A stretch of DNA of 64,000 nt from Rhizophlyctis rosea (Eukaryota; Chytridiomycota; Chytridiomycetes; Rhizophlyctidales; Rhizophlyctidaceae): the NCBI GenBank assembly GCA_027596075.1, contig JADGJC010000156.1, positions 1 through 64,000 on the forward strand, written 5' to 3'. The position numbers and the translations under genes were made by a program. Under the pieces are notes generated by a model. The model made no database searches. It had not been told where the DNA came from and was given only the letters and a program-made list of their open reading frames with translations. How positions within the stretch are numbered: the stretch's first letter is position 1; each line of letters starts with the position of its first letter. Positions 1 through 10,240 of the stretch are shown piece by piece.

Positions 1-269
1 GACGTGCTTCAAGCTGCCTTTGGGCTTGGACACCAAGCTGACCATGGAATGGAGTAAATGGCAAACCGTTTTCGTCGGTGGGCACTGCAAAAGCATGGCG
101 ACCGAGTGCGGCGAGTAAGACGGAATGGAATGAATGGAGCAGGAGGTTCTTTTGACCTCGAGCAATGGAGTGGCCATCAAGTTCAAGATTTGTTCGGGCT
201 GACTGGAATCACTCGAAGCGATGCTTTGCCAGTCCTTTTGTCAAAGCCCGCATGCAAACATCCCCAAAC

Positions 270-670
270 TCAACCCTTCAAGATGCTTGATAACTCCATC
301 CCGGTCATGACAGGCATCGATTTACCCGTAAATATCAAATCAAACTGCATCTCACGCTTCCCATTGGTCTCCACCTTTCCCTCATTGAATGTCGGATCTG
401 TATGGCGTTGCCGGAAATTTGCCGAGTTCGGGGGAATTTGGAGGAGATAAGGACTTTGGATGCGAAAGGGAAGTGGATGCCCAACAGGATGTTGAGGCCG
501 CAGGAACCGTCTTCGGCGACCATGACGCGCTGGCCGAGGTGGGTGATCATGCGGGACATGAGAAGGTGGGTGACTTCGTCATCGTTGATAACGAGGACGT
601 ATAGGTGCGAAATCCTTGCAGTGGGGGGTGGTCGCTTTTGAGGCCATGGTATGTGAGAGCTTGTGAGCAT
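270..670 (-). CDS. Degenerate response-regulator receiver domain, partial
   Basis: Seen: the first stretch carries the beta1 signature VLVINDDE followed by a helix and VAEDG. A second stretch in another frame carries FDLIFTGKSMPVMTG, the beta3 region of receiver domains. An intron of roughly 90-120 bases must join them. Known: in hybrid histidine kinases and response regulators the Asp just before the MPVM motif accepts the phosphate. Odd: this position is Gly here (TGKSMPV instead of the usual MDxQMPV), and the first residue of the acidic pair is Asn. The frame stops soon after the beta3 motif unless another intron follows, and the C-terminal end was not resolved before the window edge. It may be the tail of a hybrid kinase, a stand-alone pseudo-receiver, or a pseudogene. 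Start taken at the Met at 670. Confidence 0.5.
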
Positions 671-759
671 GGTGCAACGGGTGGAAGTTTTGCTGTAGAA
701 TGGTCATATTGTGGGGGTTTCGGTGGTGATGACGGAGCGGAAGTGGCTAATGTGCCCAC

Positions 760-1197
760 GCTAGTTTTGTAGGAGACCTGCTGGAAAGATTAGACACATC
801 TACATACCCTTCGTTAGGGCTCTGTTGAGTCAAGAATGACAAATGCATCATCTCTTTCCTATGATATTGTCCTCATTTCGATGATTGGGGAGATTGCACC
901 TCGACAACCTTGAGGTGAAGGAGTTTGGCGGAAAATTCGCCTATTATCGAAAACCCGTTTCATGTGTATGTTGTACTGGGAGGCGGAAGACATCGCTGGT
1001 TACCAGGTGCATGCATTGACCGAAAGGATGAAAGATATGATCAAGAGGAACACGACCATGATTGCACCTCTTTGAACGTATCCTGAAAACTGAATGAAGC
1101 GCGGACAGGGAACGGCTTAAAGAAAGGGCGCTCTCAAGTCAACGATTGTAAGAATTCACCAATGCTCGACATTCCATCGATTATTATACACCACCCA
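760..1197. other. Intergenic, nothing recognised
   Basis: No conserved coding frame, RNA gene or repeat was recognised between the receiver-like gene and the next minus-strand gene. Confidence 0.4.
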
Positions 1198-2830
1198 TTA
1201 CAATACCTCTCCCCTCTCCTCCGTCGCAACAGTTGCATCCGATGACACCGAGTATACTGACCCGCGACCATCCCACCTCCTTTTACTCTCCATACTTCTT
1301 TCATCCAACCAAGCATCCCTCCCAATCGTATCTGGCGTCTTAGTCATATACCGCCGACCCAAATAAGGAGTAACAGACGCCGGCGACCCAACATGTGAAT
1401 AGATATCAGGATTGGACCCCAACGACGTCCGTCGATGCCCCTCAAATCTACCCGACTCTACCGTACTAGCCGTGCTCGGTCTCCGCGAGCTCCGTGACAC
1501 CCCAACATCAGACGCACCGGAAAGCGAGCTACTTGTATCCCAGCGCCCTAATGAGCCGCGACTACCACTGCGTGACATGCTGAACTCTTGCAGGTGCTTA
1601 TCAGCCCATTCGTCATCCCGTCTCATTTTCTCCAGTAAGCGAGCGAGCACCCCGTCAACGTCCCCAAACTCTTCCTCGATTTCGCGGGTGGCAGCTTTCC
1701 GGCGGGCGATGGCGCGGTCTTTCATGTCATCCATGGACTGCTGGCGCATTGCTTTGCGGCGATCGAACTCTTTGTGGAAGTCTTCAAGTTCCTGCCTCTT
1801 TTGTGCGGAGGTTTTATCCATTTCTTCCTGTTACAATTATTCTCAGCCAGAAATCCAAACGATTGTAGGATAGACAACATTGTGTCATCATGATACTGAC
1901 CTGCAGGCGAGCCTGGGATGAGATAGTAGATATTTGCGTACTGGCGAATGACGCAACAGACGGGGATCTTTCGGGTATATATTGCCGGCGAGTATCCAAT
2001 GGAGCCGCTCTATGCTCTCCATATTTTCGGAAGGGGATTTGGTACGCTTGGGTGTGATGGAAGCCGGCCGATGAAGGAGGACGATGCCGAATGTCGGTGA
2101 GGTGTGACATGGAGCTAGGCGGTCGGGACGAGGTGCTGCTCTCTTTATACCGTCTACGGGAGTAATCCTGTTGCATATCAACGTTTGTTAGTCACCATCA
2201 ATGACAGCAGATATAGTAATCGTGGCTTCCTACCTTTTGATTTCTTCCATAATCATCCACACTGCTTCCACTGGTAACACTCGAGGCGCTCCTTGCGTCC
2301 CAGGCATCATCCATATCCCTCATGCCCGTTTTGCCATGACTTTCCCGCACTGCCATTGCTTTTTGAACTGGAGTGCCTCCCGAGATTGAATGACCATCCT
2401 GCCAACGAAGAATGCCATTTAAACCATATACCGGTTCCGTCTCCGGAGTAACGGACCGAGAATAAGTGTGTGACGACGTGGTGTAGCGTGTATGAGGTTC
2501 AGCTGGCGGTGTTTCTGGATATGGCCAAGTGGATAGTGGCCCAGTCGGATATAGCGTAGGGTGTGATGATGGCGATCTCGGGCGAGCTGGTGTGCCGACT
2601 GGGCTGACCGAGTGAAGCATGTGCCTCCTAGTTGTGAAGCAAGATTGGTCAAAGGGATGGGTGAGACTGGCAGGAAGCGGTTGAAGTTGGTAGGGGATGA
2701 TCGATAGAATGACTGGGCTCCTGGCAATCCTGACGACCGTCCCGCAAGTGGGAAAATGGGCGAGTGATGGAAGTGAAGTATGTAAATAGGGAGGGAGTTC
2801 GGAAATTTGTAGATCCCTCGTGATGGGCAC
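1198..2830 (-). CDS. Coiled-coil protein of unknown function
   Basis: Not assigned to a known family. Three exons join in phase 0: 2830-2234, 2167-1901 and 1827-1198, with introns of 66 and 73 bases, giving 497 residues. The first 290 residues are Pro/Ser/Arg/His rich and look disordered. The last exon begins with a highly charged helical segment (ELEDFHKEFDRRKAMRQQ) that should form a coiled coil, then ends in a Ser/Arg-rich tail. The start is the first in-frame Met of the long exon; an upstream exon cannot be excluded. It lies about 310 bases downstream of the end of the elongin B gene on the same strand. The composition suggests a cytoskeletal or scaffold protein, which is inference only. 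Confidence 0.65.
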
Positions 2831-3137
2831 GCGTCTCTTGGTGCTGGCGCGAGTGTGCTGGAAACCCGTGGCTCAGTACTGCGCCACAGGAGGCACGGAC
2901 ATGACCGTGCCCCACTTCCGCTTCTCACCACTTCATCAACCCCGACTGCTTGCAGATTATTCAAAATTGGGAGGTCGCCCGGTTCTTGACAGTAGTAGTT
3001 CCAGGAGCAAATCAATTTTGTACAAATATATTACAAATTGGGAGGGCGCGCCAAGGCACAATATATGGACCAACATGGCGACGGGGTATCCAGCAATAGA
3101 ACGAGAGGATCGGAGCGTCATCTTCTGCCGTCTTACG

Positions 3138-3723
3138 CTACGCAGCTGGCGACTTCCCTTTTCCCTTGTTTGGCTCTTCAGTTGCAGCAGTTGCTTCCTC
3201 CGCGTCTTCATTCAATGGGTCGAATTCAGGTACCTCGACAGGTTCCCATTTTCCATCCGCGGGATTGGCTAAACAGATTGAGATGTAAATTCATATCAAA
3301 CAGTATCCGATACGAGGAAACCGATCAAAAGATGGGCAGAGGAGTCATCACAACTTACGTTCTCCCGGAATCCAAAAGCTCAAAAACACCTCCCCATCGT
3401 TCTCAAGCCCAAGCTGTTCCAAGATTCCAGTGTCTTCCAGCGGCGCCCAGGTTGGTGGCGTATTGGGCTTGGCAGCAGGTTGTTTGACTTGTAACCGCAT
3501 ATCTTTTGGGAGCTTTTCGCGGTTGAGTATGGTTGATAGCTTCTGTTTGAGTTGACCGACGGTATCTTGGGGTGTGGCTTCGACAAACCAGATGGTTTTG
3601 TTCCGTTTCACTCGCAGATAGATGGGTGACGACTAAAGACAAAACAATGGTGCAAGAGATAAACAAGTCGATCATGAATTGCGCTGCAGCCACGTTGATT
3701 CAAATCGAGTCTTTCCTTACCAT
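3138..3723 (-). CDS. ELOB: Elongin B, ubiquitin-like subunit
   Basis: Ubiquitin-fold protein that pairs with elongin C, known from the elongin transcription complex and from cullin-RING (BC-box) ubiquitin ligases. Exons: 3723-3721 (the start codon alone), 3632-3359 and 3268-3138, closing to 135 residues. The N-terminal strand VYLRVKRNKTTI-like region, here YLRVKRNKTIWFVEA, the helix with QLKQKLSTIL, and the later LEQLGLENDGEVFLSF match elongin B better than plain ubiquitin; there is no terminal di-Gly. The C-terminal tail is acidic then basic (EEATAATEEPNKGKGKS). Odd: the ATG is immediately followed by a GTAAGG donor, so the first coding exon is just three bases. It faces away from the tyrosine phosphatase gene with about 440 bases between starts. 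Confidence 0.8.
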
Positions 3724-4164
3724 TCCAACTGTAGAACGCGAAATCAAAAAGAAACTTGATAGATTTGACGTTCGGATATTTATCTGCACTAGCAGGACTA
3801 GGCCGAATAGGTCGTGCAACGGACAGGTTTTGCGTGAGAAAGTGCTGAGCGCAAGAGTTCCAATGGGAAGTGGTGAAGATCAGAAGATATATTTTTAGGA
3901 AGTTGGAGGGCCATGGCCATGGAAAGTGACAACAAACTGGAATCGCTGCACTGAACCAGGGCCTGTACGGTGGCTTGGATCATTTCAAGCCACAAATCCT
4001 AATTCCCGGAGGTCCGAGATATCGGACCCTGACGTCGTGCGCGCCAGATCCACCAGGCTAAATTTATCCGTGCGGTCGTGGGTCTCTTTCGCATCTTTCT
4101 CTTGACTTTGCAACACCAAAAATCACCGCGCTTGTGAGAGCTGGGGTTCAAACAAGCGATCGCA
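3724..4164. promoter_or_regulatory. Divergent promoter region, elongin B / tyrosine phosphatase
   Basis: A 441-base gap between two head-to-head genes. No clear TATA box was picked out; no other gene seen. Confidence 0.4.
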
Positions 4165-5357
4165 ATGGCGGTAAGCGATCATAACGCGGACGATGTCGGT
4201 GCCGAAACACTTAGCAACACAGACAGCTCTGTGTATGGCTTTCTTGGCATTCCCAACTTCCGGGATGCCATTGAGAATAAAATAGCGGAAAAGAAAAGGT
4301 TCCGGCCGGGAATGCTGTTCCGTTGCGCAAGCTTGGGTAAGCACTGTGCTGACCGCGAGCATGTGACCTTGGCCTAACACCGGCGCCGGGAACATAGAGG
4401 AAGCCACAGAAACCGATGTAAAACACATAGTTGAAGAGCTTGATATTCAGACCATAGTGGATTTGAGATCCAGAGGGGAATCGAGAGCTATGCATGCCGC
4501 TCAGGACGCACTGGAAGGCGTCCCCAAGGTGGCAGATCACTATGAACTTATGCCCGATCCGCCAATCCCAGTACGTATATCGCGATGGAAAGCTGATCAA
4601 TCAGCTTCGGCTCATCCAAAATGTGAAAGGCAGCTCTCCTAGTGGAGAGGAAACGTAAACGCTTCACGATCGACTACATCTCCCGCTTGCGCCGATTCAT
4701 TTGGAAAGGATTAAACATACTCACAAAAATGTGAGGGTCGCGGCAAGATGTACTTCTTTCCTTGCCATCAATACTGATCAAACGTCACAAATCCCTAGAT
4801 CTTTCCTCATACTCTCACTCTTTTGCTTGAACAATCGGGCACGACGACTAGTAATTCAAAACTCCCCCCTGTCACGCGACGGCCTCTTTGGACTCAACAA
4901 AGCGATATTGGACCATTGTGGGAGGGACATCAAGCTCGTCATGGACATTCTGTCAAGAGAAGAGAACTACCCGGTATTGATCCATTGTACGGCTGGCAAG
5001 GACAGAACAGGACTCACAATCGCCCTGGTACAATCATTGTTGGGCATCCCTCGAGATCAAATTGTACAAGATTATGTAAAGAGCGAAGAATGCTTGCAGA
5101 GCCACATGGGGCGCATGGTGGTTGAGATGGGGAAGCATGGGATGTCGGAGGAGTTTTCACATTCTCCGCCGCACGTGCGTACTGGATACGTCTGTAGTCT
5201 GCGAGGAGGTACAACGGCTTACATCATTTTGTAGGTCATGGAACGAACGCTTGATTATATCGAAGCACGGTACGGTACAGTAGTGAATTATCTGGAGTCC
5301 GTAGGAGTAGGGTTGGATCACCAGGAGAAGATCAGGCGTCTTTTGCAGCGGCCATGA
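4165..5357 (+). CDS. Protein tyrosine phosphatase, Tyr_phosphatase3-like
   Basis: Predicted cytosolic protein or lipid phosphatase with the cysteine-based CX5R active site. Exons: 4165-4336, 4398-4570, 4630-4730, 4799-5174, 5235-5357, closing to 314 residues. Key motifs: an N-terminal NFRD motif (GIPNFRD) and RCASLG, then TIVDLRSRGE, and the P-loop HCTAGKDRTG in exon 4, which holds the catalytic Cys and Arg. After the P-loop comes the helical tail typical of this family, with a final ERTLDYIEARYG helix. The third exon acceptor was chosen as AAAG before GCAGCTC because it alone keeps the frame. The family is found in bacteria and fungi (IphP/Siw14-like); the substrate is unknown. Neighbours are unrelated housekeeping genes. 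Confidence 0.85.
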
Positions 5358-5856
5358 TGATATATTCAAAGGTAGCACCTTTGGTAAGGAGTCTATGTGG
5401 CAGTGTACTGCTAAACATGTAAGGAAGTCTACGTAGTCTGTACAATAGTCAACTCAGAAGTGCATTTCTTGGATTTCGGATTCAGGATGTCATACAGTCA
5501 GTGCGCCAGGCTACATCTTGCCAGATACTGATTAGGCTCATCAAACATTGGGGCTTTTCTCTCGCCCTGGTCACCATTGATGTCTGATCAAAGATCGGAG
5601 TGAGTACCCTTCACCATGCGCGCAATCTCCACTCTGGATGCATTGGGCCGCACGTAATTTTGCAAATTCACATGAAGTTTGAGCAAGGAGCATACAACGA
5701 TATTGCAACCAGACATACTTTCTGACTATTTCGTGACCTTCAACGTTCACCGAGCTGCTTGTCATTACCATTTTGGAAGTACGGTTATGCCGTGCTTGCG
5801 AAGCGGATAGCATCACCGCATTGCGGAGCTCTCAGTGCCACAGAGGAATGGTCTCC
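5358..5856. other. Convergent 3' intergenic, nothing recognised
   Basis: 499 bases between the tail-to-tail ends of the phosphatase and dihydropteridine reductase genes. No convincing ORF, RNA or repeat. Confidence 0.4.
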
Positions 5857-6986
5857 TCACAAAGCAACGAAATCGGTTGCTCCTTTCTCAGTCTCCACAG
5901 AGTACAGCGCGCCGTTGGTGGCCGAGTCGGCGTTTGATGCCCACCCGAGTAGTTTCCTGTGCGGCAAAGGACGTTGAGAAAAATACAGAATCGGTAGATG
6001 AACGCATAGGACATACTGCGCAATGTGTTCGAGCGGCGTCCACGAGGAGAAGTCCGCTTTCGGCATCCCCGCCCGATTCGCCGGGGTATCCAATGTGACT
6101 CTGAACATATGGGTCAACACTTCTGAATTTCGGATGCGCACGACCCCGCACTTACGGAAGAAGTCTGCGTTGGATGGTTAGAGGATACCCCGTCTGGTTC
6201 CAACCATACAGTTACATACCCGATGACCTTGGCGCCAGCAGGCAAGCCGCTTCCCTCAGCTGCAGCAGACTTGATGAGTTGATGAACAGTGGCTTTTGCC
6301 AATCCATATCCTATCTGTTAAATAGATTGGAGGGGGTAAACAACATACAATATTGCATAGAGGTGCCGAACCCATACCATCCCGGGAGTTGGGCCAGTCG
6401 CGGCAAGCGCTCCCACCAAGGTCAACAGTCCCCCTCTGGAACCATAGTATCATTTCAGCACACCGTATTCGCATGCCGGGCTCACAACTCCTGCAAGCAA
6501 CTTACTCGCGCAAGTGCAACGCGGCAAGACGAGCTGCGATGACCGATGAATCGACGGTTTGAGCTTGCATCAAAGCCACAGTCTTGAAGATGTCTTCCGG
6601 GATACTGAATTATCGCGAATGTCTTGGGAACAACAAGAACTTCTCTCGAACGCGTACCATTGTCTCGAAGGTTCCCACCAGCCCAGCCTCCAGCAACATT
6701 CAAGATGGCGTCAAGTCTTTGTCCCGATAGTGCGTCGCCGACCTTGCCAAGCACATCCAAGCCAGCCTTCTCGAGTGGTAGGTTCGGGGTAAGCAGAACG
6801 TTGTTGGTTGCCTCTTCATTTGCCCGGAAGTCGATTGAAGTGACGGTCTGCAGATGATGCGTGAGCCAATACAGGAAGGGTGCCGCTCCGGTAGTGACTT
6901 ACCCATTTCGCATTTCGGAAGTATGTAACGATGGCACGACCAAGAGCCCCCGATCCTCCGTAGACGAGCACGTGGGAGGTAGACAT
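5857..6986 (-). CDS. QDPR: Dihydropteridine reductase
   Basis: Short-chain dehydrogenase fold enzyme that regenerates tetrahydrobiopterin from quinonoid dihydrobiopterin using NAD(P)H. Eight exons: 6986-6903, 6847-6658, 6593-6506, 6435-6378, 6314-6220, 6164-6156, 6100-6017, 5956-5857, closing to 235 residues (human enzyme 244). Seen: nucleotide-binding motif [11 protein letters not shown], the family block [10 protein letters not shown], catalytic YGLAK (Tyr-x-x-x-Lys) in exon 5, and the family-specific [20 protein letters not shown]. Odd: exon 6 is only nine bases (it contributes Leu-Leu plus parts of the flanking codons). Without it the segment lacks the LLP that precedes VTLDTP. The presence of a pterin-recycling enzyme suggests tetrahydrobiopterin metabolism in this fungus. 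Confidence 0.9.
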
Positions 6987-7281
6987 TGTTTCGCGTATAA
7001 AGGGTGACTTTGAGTATTTTCGAAAAGTTGGGAACGATGGGGTGAAAGGGTTTTTGGTGGGAAAGTTGAACCTGAAGTAAACATTGACACACCATCTGAC
7101 CAAATTAGTACTGAGAGGTAGGAGTACTGACACAACGTGATTCACGCAGCGTGTTTACACTCACTTCATCGAAAACAGCCCAACCTTTTCCCGTCAGGGC
7201 CCCACACTTGCCCTTTGCACGATCCGTTCTTCTCTTACTGTCTGGCAGACATCCCACAACTCCCGTCGCCTTGCACCGGAA

Positions 7282-7947
7282 ATGGCCCCACCGGTCAAAG
7301 TCTGCGGCATATGCGAGGTCGAACAAGCTAAATATAAGTGCCCGACTTGTCAAACACCTTAGTACGTTTTCTCGCACTTCCTACCAAAATTCCCACGTGA
7401 AGGCCTAGCTAACACCCTGCTCGGTCACAGCTGTTCTGTGAACTGTTTCAAGAAGCATAAAGGCGAGGCATTATGTGTGCATTTCATTCTGCGTTGGTGC
7501 TCATCGGCTTGTTTCAAACACCAGAGGTGCCTTGTGATAAACCGACGGATGTTGGGTCGTCAGTTACTGTCAAATCTGAACGTATGCGCCGTTGATTTAT
7601 TTTATTGTTTTTTGCTCTTCAAAAAGCCGAAAGATTACTGTACTAGCACGTACCACCGAAGAAGACGAATCTACGCTGTTACCTGACGAGAAACTGGCCA
7701 AATTAGGTGCATATATGTATATAGGTTCATTATCTTCAGTCCACCTCACACCTTCATTCTTGTAGGACAATCCAAGGACATCCGCGACATGGTGTCGAAT
7801 ACGGACTTGCAAAAGCTCTTGAGGGAGCTCGATTCACATCCTGATCCAGAAAAACTGCTGGACAACGCGATGGAAGACAATCCACTTTTCAAAGAATTTG
7901 CTGAGAAAGCCTTAGAAGAGGTTTTGGGACCTAGAGATATGGAGTGA
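7282..7947 (+). CDS. ZNHIT3: HIT-type zinc finger protein ZNHIT3
   Basis: Homologue of yeast Hit1/human ZNHIT3, an assembly factor for box C/D snoRNPs. Exon 1 (7282-7361) and exon 2 (from 7431) encode the zinc finger: CGICEVEQAKYKCPTCQTPY then CSVNCFKKHKGEALC, giving the paired Cys ligands and the terminal His/Cys. After two further short exons the C-terminal region reads DIRDMVSNTDLQKLLRELDS and PLFKEFAEKALEEVLG, the conserved ZNHIT3 C-terminal helices that bind the Rsa1/NUFIP partner. The finger and both ends are clear. The junction around 7575-7640 could not be fixed unambiguously in frame, so the exact length is open. Head-to-head with dihydropteridine reductase. Confidence 0.8.
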
Positions 7948-8184
7948 AAGGCAAAGGGCGAGCAACTTCCGTTGAGGAGTCGCAATGTACAAAATAGGCT
8001 TGATGGGCAAAGTATATATCACTGTATATAAGCTACACAAAGACAGCGCCAATGGGCGTGATAGAAACTATGAAGCGACAATCGTCACATACATTCCTCT
8101 CGAGATGGGTTTGTGGAATATTGTAAAGAAATGGGCCAATGGATTAAAAGTACATATGTAAATGTGGCTACAGTATCATGCTAT

Positions 8185-9993
8185 CTATTTTTCGGGGAAG
8201 TATTTGTAGGGGTTCATTATGCCCTTGGGATCAAAGACATCCTTCACCCGCTTCATGACAGCGATCATCTCGCTACTTTTAGAATAACCTAGATATGGGG
8301 CCTTCATCAATCCCAACCCGTGCTCCGCTGAAATGCTACCCGAGTTCTCCGCAACCAACTCGTACACGAATGGTTCGATGGCTTTGTCCAATTCATCGGT
8401 GTAGCCCGTGGAGGTGATGTTAAGATGCAGATTGCCGTCGCCCATATGACCGAACCCAATGATATTCGTCACAGGCCCAGACTCATCCTCCTTGAACAAA
8501 CCAGCACTCCCCAGCTTCTCTCGCATGGCCTCGACAATGCTGTACAGTTGCGGCACAGGCACTGACAGGTCATACTTGTAGTTCCCACCCTCCTTCGCGC
8601 ACGATTCTGCAATGCCCTCCCTCATGTTCCAGAACGCCGTGGCCTGGTTGGAGTCCTGCGCCAAAACCCCATCCGCCACAATCTCGTCCCCAATTACAGA
8701 CTCCAGAAAAGAGGCTAGCTTCTCGTCATCGTGATCTTTGTTGGATCCCGAGGTCTCGATCAAAACATAGAAAGGAGTTTGGGTATCAAAGGGTTCACGG
8801 GCGCCTTGGACGTGCCGCTTGACGAGTTTGAAAGATTGCCGATCGAAGAATTCGAATGCGGACAGGATCTCGGACAACTCTCCTTTGGCTCGCTTGAACG
8901 TCTCTTGAACAGACTCAAAGCTCTCCACCCCGAGCAACGCTGGTCAAAGTGTAAGTCCATGAACATTGGTAACGAGTTGAGCATATAACATACCAACGTT
9001 CACAGCTTTGCTGCGTCGAGGCGTGAGAATGGAAACAGACGTGATGATTCCCAAGGTTCCCTCCGACCCAATGAACAGTTGCTTCAAGTCGTATCCAGTA
9101 TTATCCTTTCTTAGGGGTTTACCGAGCTCCATAATCGACCCGTCTGGCAGTACGACCTCCAACGACAGAACGGTTCCGTGCAGCGATCCATATCGCAGAA
9201 GCCGCAACCCTCCCGCGTTTGTGGCAACATTTCCGCCGATTTGACAAGATCCCTTCGCGCCAAGGTCTGATGGGCAATATATCAGGCTCCTTCCGAGATA
9301 AATATTCGCATATTGAAAGGCTCCTACCGAGTGGCATCATGTAACCCTTCTCTGCGAGCCAGGTATCCAGAACTTCGAGCACACAACCAGCGTCGCATGT
9401 AAGGATTCCGGAGACTTCATCAAAGTGACGGATCTGGTTCATCAACTGGGTGCTCAAGATGATTTCGTCATGGACGGGTATGCTTCCGCCAACCAGACCG
9501 GTGTTGCCTCCTTGCGGTACGACGGCTAAACTCTTCTCATTGCAGTATCGCAGAATTTTGCTGACTTCCTCGGTGGTTTTGGGTCTCAAAACAAGTGAGG
9601 AGCGTCCTTTATATTTACGCATCCAATCCTGCAAAGCAAGGTGTGAATGGGGTGGCAGAATTGTCTTGAACAGTTGGAGTTTACCTCGTTGAACGAGTCA
9701 AGCTCGTCCGGCGAGTCACTGGTTATCACGCCGGCAGAAGAGCTGAGGATCGACTTGAAGTACGCGACGTCTTCCGCATCCAATTGTTTGAAGCGTTCGT
9801 CGCGCTTGAGATTTGGATACCGGTCGGTGGTATAGGGAACAGATTTCTTGTTTTTTGGAGGGATTTCAGCAGTCGCAGTTGCCATGCGGCGAATTGCCAT
9901 TGCCTGCACGGGTCGGAGAACTCTTCCCAAAGACTGGGGCGCCAGCCCAAATGGCTGTCTGCGACAACATCTGGCAACTATGCCCGCACGCAT
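8185..9993 (-). CDS. D2HGDH: D-2-hydroxyglutarate dehydrogenase, mitochondrial
   Basis: FAD-dependent enzyme oxidising D-2-hydroxyglutarate to 2-oxoglutarate (FAD_binding_4 plus FAD-oxidase C domains). Exons: 9993-9685, 9628-9328, 9266-8994, 8939-8185, closing to 545 residues. The first 40 or so residues are Arg/Ser/Ala rich without acids, fitting a mitochondrial presequence. FAD-domain motifs seen: [13 protein letters not shown], the Gly-rich NVATNAGG, and [10 protein letters not shown]. The C-terminal domain carries [28 protein letters not shown] and [13 protein letters not shown], all diagnostic of the D-2-hydroxyglutarate/D-lactate dehydrogenase branch. D-lactate dehydrogenase (DLD2/3 type) is the alternative. 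It starts 248 bases from the NDUFA9 start on the opposite strand; both act in mitochondria, but co-regulation is only a guess. Confidence 0.9.
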
Positions 9994-10240
9994 GGTGAGT
10001 AAGTTAAGGTGAGTGCCACAGCAGTTGAAGATCGCTGGGTAAACAACAGGTGGGGTGAAATTTGTCCTTGAGTGATATTTTTGGGACAATTGCATGCTTG
10101 CAATCGGATCCAGTCATAAAGAGAGCCGGCAAGTCACGTGTGGTGTGACAGGAAACGGCTTCCAAGTTCCCGCCAACGAGAAACACAACACAAACAAGAT
10201 AGACATCTTGCCAATTGTCACTTTGCTCATCGTTCGCAAG
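9994..10240. promoter_or_regulatory. Divergent promoter, D2HGDH / NDUFA9
   Basis: 247 bases between two head-to-head genes for mitochondrial proteins. No TATA box obvious. Confidence 0.45.
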
